Shown: positions 36,922-52,210 of the stretch, one piece after another | How the letters are laid out: the number at the start of each line of letters is the position of its first letter | How positions within the stretch are numbered: position 1 is the first letter of the stretch | DNA from: Trichuris trichiura | Taxonomy: Eukaryota > Nematoda > Enoplea > Trichinellida > Trichuridae | Assembly: GCA_037903355.1 (NCBI GenBank) | Contig: JBAJFE010000014.1 | Span: 5,208,001-5,272,000 of the forward strand | Length of the DNA: 64,000 nucleotides | Reading direction: 5' to 3' | Program-made: the position numbers and the translations under genes | Notes under the pieces: generated by a model | Told to the model about the DNA's origin: nothing | Databases searched by the model: none | What the model saw: only the letters and a program-made list of their open reading frames with translations

Positions 36922-37283
36922 TGTAGTTTATATGCAACGTATGGACTTGCACGCGTAAGGCTGCTAGTACGCAAAGGCTTTGCTTTGTCTTTATTGAGGA
37001 ACACTAACGAACTGAGTATAAACAACGATGTCGTCGAACACACAACCTTTCTGGTCCTCCCAACCGACCCTCCGTGGTCCGTCCTTCTCCTTTTATAGTC
37101 CCGTTCGCGGGGTCTGGCCAGGTCGCACTGCCATTGGTTGACCATGCCTGTTTTCGACATAGGCTTCGTGTCATGGAGCACGGGGAACGTCGTCCAGCGC
37201 TGTTTACGACAAGAGCTCCCGTATCGTTGCCCTCTTAGGTCAAACCACCGTTATCGGAGCTAAACCCCGGGTTATCTGCCACA
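36922..37283 (-). mobile_element. Solo LTR, 5-bp target duplication CAGCG
   Basis: The element begins TGTAG and ends CCACA, the TG...CA ends of an LTR. It is flanked by CAGCG at 36917-36921 and 37284-37288. On the minus strand it has a TATA-like TATAAAAGGAG near 37091-37101, so the LTR probably reads leftward. A 5-bp duplication fits BEL/Pao or Ty3-type elements. There is no internal region, so it arose by LTR recombination. Confidence 0.75.
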
Positions 37284-37288
37284 CAGCG

Positions 37289-39380
37289 ATAATCAATTGC
37301 CGCGGAGAAGCCTCCTGCTTTTCATCATCTGCATCTTTCCTTCGTACTGATTCCTCTGTAGCTTCTGGGTCGGTTACTTGACCCTGTTGACAATTCAGAA
37401 TGTTTTTGAAATCCTCATATACAATTTTTTCAAAGCCTATCTAGGTGAATGCTGCTATAGTAATTTCGTGGATTTGACCTTAAGATAAAAAGTCTCTAAA
37501 ATCACAGATCATATATAGGATAAGTTTCCGTCAAACACGATGCGTGTGTTTCAATACGTCATTACAGGCTTGTACGACGTCTTTTTCGATGGCCATTCTG
37601 ACATTATAGCATCTGATATGAATTACAAATGTTTCTGTTCACAGCAGAACCACCGCTTCGCTTGCGCGTGACCGAAGTACGCGCATAAGATCATAGAGCG
37701 GTCTATATTTGCTCTGGTTGGGTAAAAACGCAGGGAGCTGGTAAAATATGGGTAAACAGCCACGCTTTCCGAACCGTTAAATCAAGTATGAGCAAAAACG
37801 CGTCATAGGAGAACAACCTGTAGTTCCTTTCTTCTTCGTCCTATTTCGTTGCTCCAATTTTACTGTGCATTTTTTTAGATTGCGTTGGGTATTTTGATTT
37901 ATTTTTCTTGCTTGGTCCTTTTCATTCGTTCTCCATAATTTACCTTCATTAACCCACTTTTGGTTAATTCAAGAAGATAAATATTTCCAGTAAAACTGTT
38001 TTCTTATTTGAACATGATTAAACATTACCAGTTTTACTTTAAAACTCGTCTTTCTTGTTTTCCTTACTTTTCACTTGGAATCGTTTCCTATGTACTAAAG
38101 ACAGGGTGCAGATTTCCTTGAAAGCTGTACTCTTTGCAAATGAAATTTTGCACAGGACTTTAAAAAGGCGCAAATTACACTTACACATGCAGACGTGTGT
38201 TGTTACTCTTTACCTCTATTGTAACGATTTAAACTGAACACAACTTTAAACCATTACGCAGACAACGTTCCCACATTAGCGCTAATTTCTTTCAAAACGC
38301 TGAAGATGGGATGAGACGTGTCTTAAATGCACCTAAATGTTTTCATTTTTTTAAGAAAATATTTTCATATAGCAAATGGGTGCAACGTAACAAACTCCCT
38401 TTGAATACTTCGGCATTAAAATACTCCCAGGAACCTTACCTCTGCCTAAGGAAGGCCGAAGAGACTGTAAACCTGCCACAACATAAATATCAACAAAGGC
38501 AGGGAGTAAGAGCAGGTGACCTGTGCTCTGCGCTTTGCACGGGCACGTTTGACTTCCTGCTGCGCACCCACTGCTGATCTACCCAATGGGACACCTACGG
38601 AAACCAGAAAGACAGTATGGACGAGATCGTTTGTGGCCTTGTTGACATTTGGCCGGCATACTCCACATCTACCCACAAGCAATCCACATGAAACAGAGCC
38701 AGATGATTTAAGCGCTAAAGAAAGACTAAAGTTCCGAAAGCCCTATTTTATTCTTTTCAGCTTAAAATTTTCTATCCAATATACGCTTGGTGTAATCGCG
38801 CATACACAAACTTTAGCCTGTGGTCTGAAATGCATTTTTAAGTCACGTTAAGTCAGTGTTACTTTGCTTGAAAGACGGGTGAGAAAGTGCGTTATTTTTT
38901 TAAAGAAAGCTACTGTTAAAACTTATGGCCGCATTCAAACTGCCCGGTTATCCTGCTTGCAACCGTTCTGGACACTTCATTACCGATAGGTTAGCGCGAC
39001 AGGCACCAAAGCTTGAGTAATAGAAAAATTAAGAAAAGTGAACATGTACTCGTTCCCACACACAAGTTAGGTAAGAATAATTGTCTTTTAATGACATGTT
39101 TTTCCCAAAGTGCACAAGTTTCAGCGAATATTATTAAGGATAAGGTAAAAAGAGTAAGAAATTGTATTGAAACCAACGATGACAGAACAGTTTTACTGTT
39201 CGACCAACGAACCAATTTTACTCCTAAAATAAAGTCTGGCGAACAAACTAAAACAAGCACAGCAACGTCTCCCTAAACAACAGAGCGTTACCTCTGGCAA
39301 CCCTGCATAATGCAAATTCACTAACCTGGCATAGTTGTTGATATTTTACTATTCTATTTATCTAGAACGGAAATTTTTAC
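37289..39380. other. Intergenic stretch without recognised gene
   Basis: Open frames up to 111 codons overlap each other on opposite strands and match nothing recognisable. No repeat boundaries were seen. Confidence 0.35.
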
Positions 39381-39852
39381 GACGGTGCATGTGCCCCACC
39401 TGGGCCCAAATTCAGGGGATGCAAACCGCCAGGGGGATGCTTGGGTGCACTTTTCAGGTAAGGAGAGCACATACCCCACCTGATCATTGTATTAAAAGGC
39501 ACAGGAAGGTATGGTCCGTGGTTCATGTTTTACGGGTAATCCATAAGATAAAGTTGTATGGACCGCTATGGGTGGATTCAGACTTCAGAAGTCGACTACC
39601 CACTCCATCATTTCAATCAATCAGCGCACGCGTTGACCAATCATTACGAGGTTATACGGAAACCGCTTAAACGCAAATAAACTTGCGGACTTAAAATCTC
39701 AGATCGGACTTTCGAGGTCGACTACACCCTTTTCCTGGTCCACGCGTCCAGCCAATTAGTGCGCTCCAAATTGGCCAATCAGAATAGGGGCGCAAGCTCT
39801 CAAAAACCTCTACAGAGGCGGGGGCCTGCGACCCTGAGCTTGAGAAAGACTG
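39381..39852 (+). mobile_element. Internally deleted hAT derivative
   Basis: Its left part (GTGCATGTGCCCCACCTGGG) and right part (ATTGGCCAATCAGAATAGG, then GAGCTTGAGAAAGACTG) resemble the non-coding ends of the hAT element at 55212-57955, with no transposase between. The left terminal repeat is degraded and no target duplication is visible. Confidence 0.65.
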
Positions 39853-39998
39853 GCGTATAACCTCTGCTCGTATAAAACAGCAGCTTCACATCTTCAAGAT
39901 TCTAGTTACCGAACTCGGCAAGATTAGTAATACAAAGCTCAAGATTGCATTACAACGCGCAGAGGCTGATCAATGACTCACTGACCAAGGTTTTTAGC

Positions 39999-40004
39999 TT
40001 TATT
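39999..40004 (-). promoter_or_regulatory. Polyadenylation signal of the aldehyde dehydrogenase gene
   Basis: AATAAA on the minus strand, about 87 bp beyond the stop codon. Confidence 0.6.
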
Positions 40005-40090
40005 AAGAAAACCCAACGAGAATCAAGCTGCTTGAAATAACGACACTTCATTGAAGGCAACCGGAAAAAAGCACCTAAAATGGTGCCAAT

Positions 40091-43912
<3,822 letters not shown>

Positions 43913-45144
43913 TTCAAAAAGCTTTGCAGACGCCGAACAGTTACGAAACAACTTTCACAACTCCACAAATCAGACGTACAGTAAAACAATGTGCAGGAAG
44001 CAGACGAAGGCAAACGATGACGTTGTTCGTCATGGCCAATTCAGACAACTGGCAACACAACCAGTTCTCGCACTTCTGGATCTTTGTATCTCGGTTTATA
44101 GCCGATTTCTACACACCAACTGTTTATTGCGCTTTTTCACGTTGTCATGGCTTATTTTCGTCAGACAGGGCTTGAAGCTTTCTGTTCTCAGTTTCCTTGA
44201 AACCTCTCGACTTCGCATGAGCATTCACGTCGAAGTCTCAAGATAGTTTGTGGCACAACCACTGTTACACGCGGAAACTACTTCGTGAGACAAAGGGTGT
44301 GGCAGTGCCAGCAGGAGGGTGAATCCTGCAGGGCACAGAGCGAGGACGCACAGCGTGAAGACCGCTCTGAATAGTCTCGCACCAGTGTGCCCCACTAGCG
44401 GTCGCACCTTAGTGGGTGCAATGACCAGCGTCCAGGGCGAGACTGACCGCGGCATGTGGGCCCTCAAATGCGCACCGATGACAAGGTCGCGCTAAAGTGA
44501 ACTCAGTCACCCTGCTAATGGAGTCATCATGCCTTATATAAGGAGGCATTGTTTTCCCCAACGGAGACTCTTTCCTCTATCGTGTACTCGCTTACACCAG
44601 TAAACGGTTCAGTAAATCGAAGCCTTCGTTCTTGGCGCAAGTGTTCTCCCACAAAGGGTCCGTAGGACAGATGGTTTAAACAGCAAGATCCTAAATATCG
44701 TAACGCTTTTCACCAACAAAGACAGGACCTGTAACTTTCTAACGTAGCAGTTAGCTGCAATGCATTCTACACCACTACTAACAGGTGTCCTCACCTCTGT
44801 GGCCTTCCCAAAATCTACAAACGATTCCTTCTTTAAGACCAGTACTTCCACTTAAAGTAGAAACTCGACTGACGAGAGTAAATGTTTCACGGGGTAGCTC
44901 TGATGACGAAACATTTCGTTACTCATGGCTTTTCTATTTATCGAATTTTCTTAGTCCGTGAACATTCTACGCTGTACAACCTTGATGAGCAACTCATGTA
45001 CTATCAGTTCACCTGCACTGAAACCGTGCGAATTCAACTAAAGGTCAATTTTTTGAAAAAAATCTGTCATAATCACGAACTAGCGATGGCAGAGTAATGA
45101 TAATAATAGTAATTATATTAACGATGACCTACTCCCCAACACTG
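43913..45144. other. Intergenic stretch with possible LTR-type promoter
   Basis: A TATATAAGGAGGC box lies near 44534 on the plus strand, in a GC-rich block starting TGTGGCAC at about 44250. That resembles the solo LTRs elsewhere in the window, but no ends or target duplication could be fixed. Confidence 0.3.
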
Positions 45145-45290
45145 CTGACGGCGGAACATGAGCAGTTCCGAAACGTACGGTATTCGATTTGTTCTGTAAT
45201 TTCTCTAACAATTTGCTCATCCATTCGTTGGTAGGGCATTTTGAAGTTTACTTACAGATACATCCAACAGGCCAAACCCGTGAACTAGAG
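45145..45290 (+). repeat. Short dispersed repeat with hammerhead-like hairpin core (copy 3)
   Basis: CTGACGGC, a GGAAC/GTTCC stem, GAAACGTACGG, then GCTCATCCATTCGTTGG and a tail with CAGGCCAAACCCGTGAAC. The CGTACGG and CCATTCG segments can pair mostly, as helix III of a hammerhead would. Confidence 0.6.
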
Positions 45291-45340
45291 GAATAATAGT
45301 GATGACGACAATTACAGCAATAAAAATAATAACAATAAGG

Positions 45341-46090
45341 GATCTTCATATTGGAATCTCTTTATTACGGATTCGATGTCCCGTTGAGATGTAGAATAAA
45401 CAAAAAGTTTTTTCTCTCCGGAGCTTTCAGGTCTGCCGCGACCCGTCTTCAGCGGTCCAATGATGTGTGTGGTTTCTGAGACGACATTTGTATTCCACCG
45501 ATTTTTAACGTTTTTAACGTAACGAGATTTTAATGTTCTTCATCTGTGTCTGTCAGCTGCCAGTATTCTTGTAGAAATTTGGGGGCGACCTTGTAGTTTC
45601 GTTTTCATTTTTTTAATCCTTTGCTCCAAAAAATTGTGATTTGATTTTTCTTCAGTATTTTTGTTCCCACTGATTTTTACCTTGTCCAACCTTTAAAACT
45701 TTGTTCCAAAATTGTGAAGATTAGTATCTGAAATATGTCGTTGGGCTTGTGTGCCAACTATTAAGGGAGCAACAGTTGTGGAGAGTAATAATATTTGTCC
45801 ATAAATCACTAATGTCTGCCCCTTGGTCTCGGTTGAAAGTCACGTTGTTTCTAATATATTTCTACAAGAATACTGGCAGCTGACAGACACAGAAGAAGAA
45901 CTTTAAAACTCTCGTTTTAAACGTTAAAAAGCGATGGAAGACAAATGTCGTCTCAGAAACCACACACATCATTGGACCGCTGAAGACGGGTCGCGTCAGA
46001 CCCGAAAGCTCCGGAGAGAAAAAACTTTTTGTTTATTCTACATCTCAACGGGACATTGAATCCGTAATAATGAGATTCCAATATGAAAAT
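45341..46090. mobile_element. PLE remnant made of inverted terminal segments
   Basis: The left arm (about 45341-45590) and right arm (about 45858-46087) are inverted copies ending CATATTGGAATCTC and GAGATTCCAATATG. Each carries the GGGTC/GACC hairpin motif (45424-45452 minus; 45980-46008 plus). Between them, minus strand 45770-45855 encodes the usual PLE C terminus (NRDQGADISDLW, HNCCSL). The reverse transcriptase is missing. Confidence 0.75.
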
Positions 46091-46126
46091 ATAATGTCTT
46101 CGTACGGGACCAAATAATTTCATTTT

Positions 46127-46560
46127 GGCTTCTTTTGTACGGATTTTTTGTGTCCCGTTGAATAAACTTTTATTAATAAACTTTTCTTAATAAAGTATTG
46201 TTTCAATACAAACAATACAGCCTACAACCGAGATAATGGAGCGGAAATAAATGAAATATGGACGAATATTGTAACCCGCTCGAAATGTTGCTCGCTCAAT
46301 TAAATTTGATTCACCCGCTCGAACTGCTGACGGACAAATGAAGAACTACAAGGCCCACTTTAAAACACGGGCCTTTAAACAGCTATAGACGTTGCACGTT
46401 ACTAGTGCACTTTAGTCATACGTCAATCCTTAGACCGCTGATGACGGGTCAAGTTCAGACCCGAAAGCTACGGACATTTTATTAAGAAAAGTTTATTAAT
46501 AAAAGTTTATTCAACGGGACACAGAAAATCCGTACAAAAGAAGCCAAAATTCCAATATGA
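46127..46560 (+). mobile_element. PLE C-terminal fragment with inverted ends
   Basis: 46209-46310 reads GAEINEIWTNIVTRSKCCSLN. Inverted segments lie at about 46127-46195 and 46474-46545. A hairpin motif with CTGATGAC and a GGGTC/GACCC stem starts at 46438. Confidence 0.7.
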
Positions 46561-46716
46561 AAACTTATAGTCCCGTACAAAAGCATTACATCTTCAATAA
46601 GGGATCTTTGCACTTTGTTATTTGGGTTTACAGGTTGACAATAGCCTAAGTAAGATTGTATTACTATCGTCAGCTCTAAGCGTCGAAAATGCGGTCGACA
46701 GATTAACCTTTGCGAT

Positions 46717-47010
46717 TTGTTATCCGCTTGGCAGGTTGACTGTAAGCTAGGTAGGGGTGTCTGTCCGCCTATATGCGCTAGTGTCACTGTGACATTGTTC
46801 GCAGACGGGAGTGATAGTAATCTGAGTGTGCACTCTGGTGAGTTTTCAAGTAATGTTAGGGAGACAGCTTTGGTTTTGGCGGATGCAATCGCCAAATCGT
46901 ACGGAACCGTTGAGACGCCAGACTCAGTGCGACTGCTGCTACCGCAGGGCGGTAGTAATAAGAGTTCGACCTACATCGGTCACTGGTTGACGCAGTGTTT
47001 GCTGAAGTAG
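46717..47010 (+). CDS. Unidentified open frame between PLE fragments
   Basis: It has 97 codons, containing ADGSDSNLSVHSGEF and VLADAIAKSYGTVETP. The first codon is not ATG, and it matches no family I know. It may be chance or part of an inserted element. No splice signals or neighbours support a gene. Confidence 0.2.
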   Translation: MLSAWQVDCKLGRGVCPPICASVTVTLFADGSDSNLSVHSGEFSSNVRETALVLADAIAKSYGTVETPDSVRLLLPQGGSNKSSTYIGHWLTQCLLK

Positions 47011-47133
47011 AAAGTGCGCAGGAATTAGAAAATTGGGGGTACATTTTTATTGGAGTGCATGTGAGGGTCATTCTTAACAATAGTAGTACTCTTATCGCAC
47101 GTCGCAAAAGATCAGTGTTGGGTCCACGAGCTA

Positions 47134-47870
47134 CCATGGAAAAAGCTACACAAGCTTCCGCTGTAGCGGAACAGGCAGCACAATGTGACCAGCCTCTTCA
47201 ACCAAAAGTTTTACGCTATGAAAATAATTTTCGCTTGCGACAGATTACAGAAGCCCTGTATATCAGACATAATGAGACACACAGCCGCGATCAGGGAGCA
47301 GAAATAAGTGAACTATGGACGAACATTATCGCGCGCTCCAACTGTTGCTCATTAAATTGATTAAATACATGAACATAATAAAAAAAAGTGAAAAAATGGA
47401 GTAACATATATAAAACAATGTAACTATATACATAGAACATCATATGTGAAGATATAAAAGAACGAGAAATAGGAAGTGGATAGAACAAACGCGAAATAAA
47501 CAATGGAGTAAAATATGAAAAATGGAATAACATGTACATAGTAAGATAGTGCAACATATACGCAACAAGGACGCAGTCGACGGACAGACAGAGAAACTTC
47601 AAAAACAAGACTTTAAAGCACTGATGGGCGGCCCACATGGCGGGTCTCGATTGAGCCTAAAGCTTCGCAAATGAACGTTTATGAAACAAATGTTCTTTTA
47701 AAGACCAAGTTGAAAACCGCAAATTTTTACAAGAAACTTTAAAACACTCACTTTAAACCGTTAAACCGATTGAATAACGATGTCATACTTGGTATTTACA
47801 TTAACCTTTAATACCGTTGCTGATGAGTCACGCGCGGTCTGAAAGCTACGGATTTCCCTTAAAAGTTTTT
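47134..47870 (+). pseudogene. PLE C-terminal fragment and 3' segment
   Basis: 47134-47357 reads TMEKATQASAVAEQAAQC and GAEISELWTNIIARSNCCSLN with a stop. It is followed by an A-rich 3' region and a weak hairpin motif at about 47820 (CTGATGAG...GAAAGC, stem decayed). Confidence 0.75.
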
Positions 47871-47984
47871 GTATTTTTCAAGGAGACAAACTCCGTACGA
47901 ACAAAGAATTCAGAATGGAGAAATAATCTTTAAAGAGTGAAATGCGTATAGAAAAAGAAAACAACGGGAACATTTGGAAACTGA

Positions 47985-48290
47985 AATAAAAACAAAATGG
48001 ATATGGATGTACATTGCTAATAAAACAATGGATATGGACAGAATTGAAACGAAAAATGGAAACGATGGATATGGGTAAAGTGGAAAAGCGTAAACAAAAA
48101 ATAGATGTGAATATAGCTAACTGGTAAAACAGTGGATATGGACAGAGTAGTGATTTTTAAAGAAAGAAAAAAGTAAAAAAATAAGAAAGTGAAACAATGG
48201 ATTTATTTGGAACTGGAACAAAAAAGAAATAAAACAAAAAATGGAAACGGATATAGACAAAATGGATAAGTGATTTTTAAAGAATGAAAT
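47985..48290. repeat. Degenerate short tandem repeats, ATGGATATGG-like
   Basis: Units resembling AAAATGGATATGGA recur with variation. Similar A-rich units occur in the 3' parts of other PLE copies (about 47380-47560 and 51390-51600), so they belong to the element tails. Confidence 0.6.
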
Positions 48291-48331
48291 ATGTATTCTC
48301 CGAAAGGAAAAAACAAAAATCCCAATAAACA

Positions 48332-48732
48332 AAAGAACAGAGCTGGTCTACGCAATCAAATGCCCTTGTTCAAGGGTGTGCATTGGGGAAACGGGCAATG
48401 CCCTAAAACATAATTCAATGAACACATTAAGAAGCTAGTCACTTACAAAAAACGCAAAAAATAGTCTCAGCAACGACAACAATCCTGCAAGACGTCGTGG
48501 AAGACCAATATCGGACCCAAAAATCACCATGGAAAACAGTAAACACGCCTCACATTGCAACTAAACTCTTCAGCCGAAAGTCTTATGCTACGAAAACTAT
48601 GTGCGCTTACGGAAAATTAAGGAAGTCCTATACACCAGGCACAACGAGACATACAACCGAGATCAAGGAGCAGAAATAAATGAACTATGGACAAACATTG
48701 TCACCCGCTCCAATTGCTGCTCACTTGACTAA
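48332..48732 (+). pseudogene. PLE GIY-YIG fragment
   Basis: It reads TELVYAIKCPCSRVCIGETG, then RRGRPISDP and GAEINELWTNIVTRSNCCSLD. The frame is broken by stops between these blocks. It lies immediately left of the intact PLE. Confidence 0.75.
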
Positions 48733-48783
48733 ATACACAAAGGAAAAACAAAAAACTACTGGTGCTTTGGTACGGGAGTGTGC

Positions 48784-51379
48784 GTTTTCATATTGAAGGT
48801 ATCTTTATTACGGCTTCTCCCGTTAAGACTTAAAGTAAAAAAAGATTTTTTCTTTCTTTCCGGAGCTTTCAGGTCTTTCGCGACCCGTCTTCAGCGGTGA
48901 GATAAAGTGTAGTGCGTGGGGTACAATTCAACTTTCATCGCTTTCCGTGGTTTTAAAACGAGAGTTTAAAGATTTTAAAGGTTATTTCTTCTTTGTCTGT
49001 CAGCTGCCATTCCCTTACTCCTGTATTCTCATAGGGAGATTTGTCCGTGTATTTGGGCGAGCTTCTAGTTTTTTCTTCCATTTTTAACCCTTTGTTCCAA
49101 AAATGTTAGTGATTAAAACTTTTTCTCCAATATATGTCCCATCTGATGTATGGTATGTCCAGTTATGCATTTTTGCGTGTCATCTGCCAAGGGAGCAGCA
49201 GTTGTGGAGTGTAATGATATTGCTCCATAAATCACTGACGTCTGCTCCTTGATCACGGTTGAAGGTCAAATTGTTTCGAATATACAGCGCTTCTTTAAGT
49301 TTCCGTAGCCGTAAGTTACACTCCTCTACCCGCCGACCCCACAGAAGCCTCTCGAAAAAATCTCCGTTCTCTTCTCGTTACGTCTGCCGCAGAGATCAAA
49401 GAATCAGAAATATCCAAATTAGCAACACATCTTGAATTCGCGTCGAATTATAGACCCCCTGAGCTATACGGGCTTCCCAAAGTACACAAACCGAATGTCC
49501 CACTAAGACCAATAGTATCTACAATCAACAGCACTACAAGCGAGCTCAGTCGATACTTAAAAAAGATCATCAAACCCTTAACCGGCAAAGAACCCTCTTT
49601 CGTCAGAAATAGCAAATCTTTCGTCGATGAAATACGAAACCATCACTTAAAACCCGATGAGATTCTAGTCAGTTACGACGTAAAAGATTTATTCCCGAGC
49701 ATTCCAGTGCCAGACACATTGGAGATGTTGTACAGCCTCCTCAATGCAGATAAAAGTCTACCCAGCAGAACAAAGTTAAATCCCTTTCACATTATCAAGC
49801 TGGTTTCTTTTTGCATGCAAGATGGCAATTACTTCACCTTTGACAACAAATACTACAGACAGTCCAGTGGAGTCCCAATGGGCAGTTCCTTATCCCCAGT
49901 CTTAGCAGAAGTTTTTATGGAAAACCTTGAAAGAAGAATTTTCGAAGACGTGGACAGACAAATTGCCCCACTCCTCTTCAAAAGATATGTGGACGATATC
50001 TTTGTAATTATCAAGGCCGGAAAAGAGGAACAATTTCTACAATTCCTCAACAACATGCGCCCAAACCAGATAGTCTTCACCATGGAAAAAGAAGAAAACA
50101 AAAGTCTTCCCTTTCTAGATGTGCTTATTATTCGCACAAACGAAGGGCTTAAAACCAGAGTCTATAGAAAACCGACGCAGACTGAACACTATCTCAACTT
50201 CTCCTCACATCATCCACGCTCAGTAATGCGTGGTATCCTCTCCGGAATGGTCGATAGGGCAGTCAATATATGTGACCCTGAATATCTACAACCGGAACTT
50301 AATTATATTAGGAAAGTCTTCTCCAAAAATCATTACCCTAAATCCTTCATCGACCAAGTATTCAAGTACAAGCTACACAAACGTGAATCTCCCGAAACTA
50401 ACATCTCACAAGGTCCACGTTTAATTGTTCCATACGTGGCAGGACTAGGCGAAAAGTTTATTCAGCTGGGCAAAAGATTGGGTTTCAGAGTCTTTTTCAA
50501 AAATTTTCCCAATCTCAGATCAATTCTCCGCACGGACAAAAGAAAAATTCCCACAAACGAAAGAACAGGTCTTATCTACGCGGTCGAATGTTCCTGTTCA
50601 GCAGTTTATATTGGCGAAACAGGTAACACTTTAGAACACAGATTCAAAGAACACATAAAGAAACTAAACAGTTACAACAACGCAAAAAGTAGCCTCCATA
50701 ACAGGCACACCCCAATACCTCGCCGTGGAAGACCGATTTTGAACCCAATAAAAACGATGGAAAAAGCAATTGAAGCTTCAGCTGTGGTAGAACATGCTGT
50801 AAATTGCAAACGACCGCTTCACCCAAGGACCCTGTGCTACGAAAGTAACTTACGGCTACGGAAACTTAAAGAAGCGCTGTATATTCGAAACAATTTGACC
50901 TTCAACCGTGATCAAGGAGCAGACGTCAGTGATTTATGGAGCAATATCATTACACTCCACAACTGCTGCTCCCTTGGCAGATGACACGCAAAAATGCATA
51001 ACTGGACATACCACACATCAGATGGGACATATATTGAAAAAAAGTTTTAATCACTAACATTGTTGGAACAAAGGGTTAAAAATGGAAGAAAAAACTAGAA
51101 GCTCGCCCAAATACACGGACAAATCTCCCTATGAGAATACAGGAGTAAGGGAATGGCAGCTGACAGACAAGGAAGAAATAACCTTTAAAATCTTTAAACT
51201 TTCGTTTTAAAACCACGGAAAGCGTTGAAAGTTGAATTGTACCCCACGCACTACACTTTATCTCACCGCTGAAGACGGGTCGCGAAAGACCTGAAAGCTC
51301 CGGAAAGAAAGAAAAAATCTTTTTTTACTTTAAGTCTTAACGGGAGAAGCCGTAATAAAGATACCTTCAATATGAAAAC
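48784..51379 (+). mobile_element. Penelope-like element with 535-bp inverted arms
   Basis: The left arm 48784-49319 is a near-identical inverted copy of the right arm 50845-51379. The right arm contains the last ~45 codons of the element's protein plus its 3' segment; the left arm carries these backwards. Each arm has the hairpin motif (48866-48894 minus; 51269-51297 plus). Such partly inverted, 5'-truncated arrangements are known for PLEs, which integrate by target-primed reverse transcription. High arm identity suggests recent insertion. Confidence 0.85.
49299..50984 (+). CDS. PLE reverse transcriptase with GIY-YIG endonuclease, 5'-truncated
   Basis: The frame is open from just after a stop at 49296 to the stop at 50984. 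It has no ATG at its start, because the N terminus is cut off where the inverted arm begins. Order: PPELYGLPKVHKPNVPLRP; motif A SYDVKDLFPSIPV; motif B GVPMGSSLSPVLAEVFM; catalytic YVDD in KRYVDDIFVI; KSLPFLDV; then a GIY-YIG domain, LIYAVECSCSAVYIGETG with FKEH. It ends with the family-typical NRDQGADVSDLW and HNCCSL. All catalytic motifs look intact and no frameshift is seen over 560 codons. It would copy the element's RNA at a nicked target. Confidence 0.9.
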   Translation, partial: VSVAVSYTPLPADPTEASRKNLRSLLVTSAAEIKESEISKLATHLEFASNYRPPELYGLPKVHKPNVPLRPIVSTINSTTSELSRYLKKIIKPLTGKEPSFVRNSKSFVDEIRNHHLKPDEILVSYDVKDLFPSIPVPDTLEMLYSLLNADKSLPSRTKLNPFHIIKLVSFCMQDGNYFTFDNKYYRQSSGVPMGSSLSPVLAEVFMENLERRIFEDVDRQIAPLLFKRYVDDIFVIIKAGKEEQFLQFLNNMRPNQIVFTMEKEENKSLPFLDVLIIRTNEGLKTRVYRKPTQTEHYLNFSSHHPRSVMRGILSGMVDRAVNICDPEYLQPELNYIRKVFSKNHYPKSFIDQVFKYKLHKRESPETNISQGPRLIVPYVAGLGEKFIQLGKRLGFRVFFKNFPNLRSILRTDKRKIPTNERTGLIYAVECSCSAVYIGETGNTLEHRFKEHIKKLNSYNNAKSSLHNRHTPIPRRGRPILNPIKTMEKAIEASAVVEHAVNCKRPLHPRTLCYESNLRLRKLKEALYIRNNLTFNRDQGADVSDLWSNIITLHNCCSLGR

Positions 51380-51850
51380 AAAAAACTACTGATGAAAACT
51401 ACCAAGGCAAAAATGGACAAATTACACAGAACAAATGCACACGTGAATCAAAAACCAGAAATGGATAAACCGTAAAAAGAACAAGGGAGAAGAATTTTAA
51501 AAATGAACTATCTACTTAGAAGATGGCAACATGTACACGCAACAATGATAGAACAAGCGGATCAGAAATGGATGAAAAATCTGGAAAATGAATTAACTAC
51601 ATGAATAACAACATACACGCACAACAGGAGAAATAGCTAGCTGACAGACAGAGGAAGACTCCAAGAAATCGACTTTAAAACACTCGCCTTTAAACAGTTA
51701 AAACATTTCGTACGTCATCCCTGTGCATTAATCATCACATCATTTAATATCGCTGAAGACGGGTCGCATTTGACCCGAAAGCTCCGGAAAAATTAAAATT
51801 TTCCAACAGGACAAGCATTCCGTAAAATAAACCTAACATGGAAATTCCCG
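51380..51850 (+). mobile_element. Additional PLE terminal segment
   Basis: An A-rich part is followed by AGCTGACAGACAGAGG, a (C/T)TTTAAA-rich part and the hairpin motif at 51753-51780 (stem GGGTC/GACCC, then GAAAGCTCCGG). It is the 3' piece of another copy. A decayed motif follows near 52158. Confidence 0.65.
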
Positions 51851-52210
51851 GTCCTGTACCAAGAAGTTGCATCTACAAAATGAAATATGTATAGGATAAG
51901 AAAACGAAACATGACTGTTTGGAAACTGGATATGGATAAATAAAAACAAAAATGGACACAGATGTAGACGGGTCTGCGATCTTCAAAAAGTGCAATTGAA
52001 TAATGGTACGGTAACTATGGCATCTGCCGATGGCAATCGCAAAATAGCAATTTTCTATCCAAATCAAATCGTAGAACACCCAGGTATGCTTTGAAACCGA
52101 GCAAGTGATCAACAATAGCTTCATTGTCAATCCAGTCATTCTTCTAGCCTATACGCTGAGGACAAGTTAAGACCTAATTCGAAAGCTCCGGATAATTAAT
52201 TCTGCTGATT

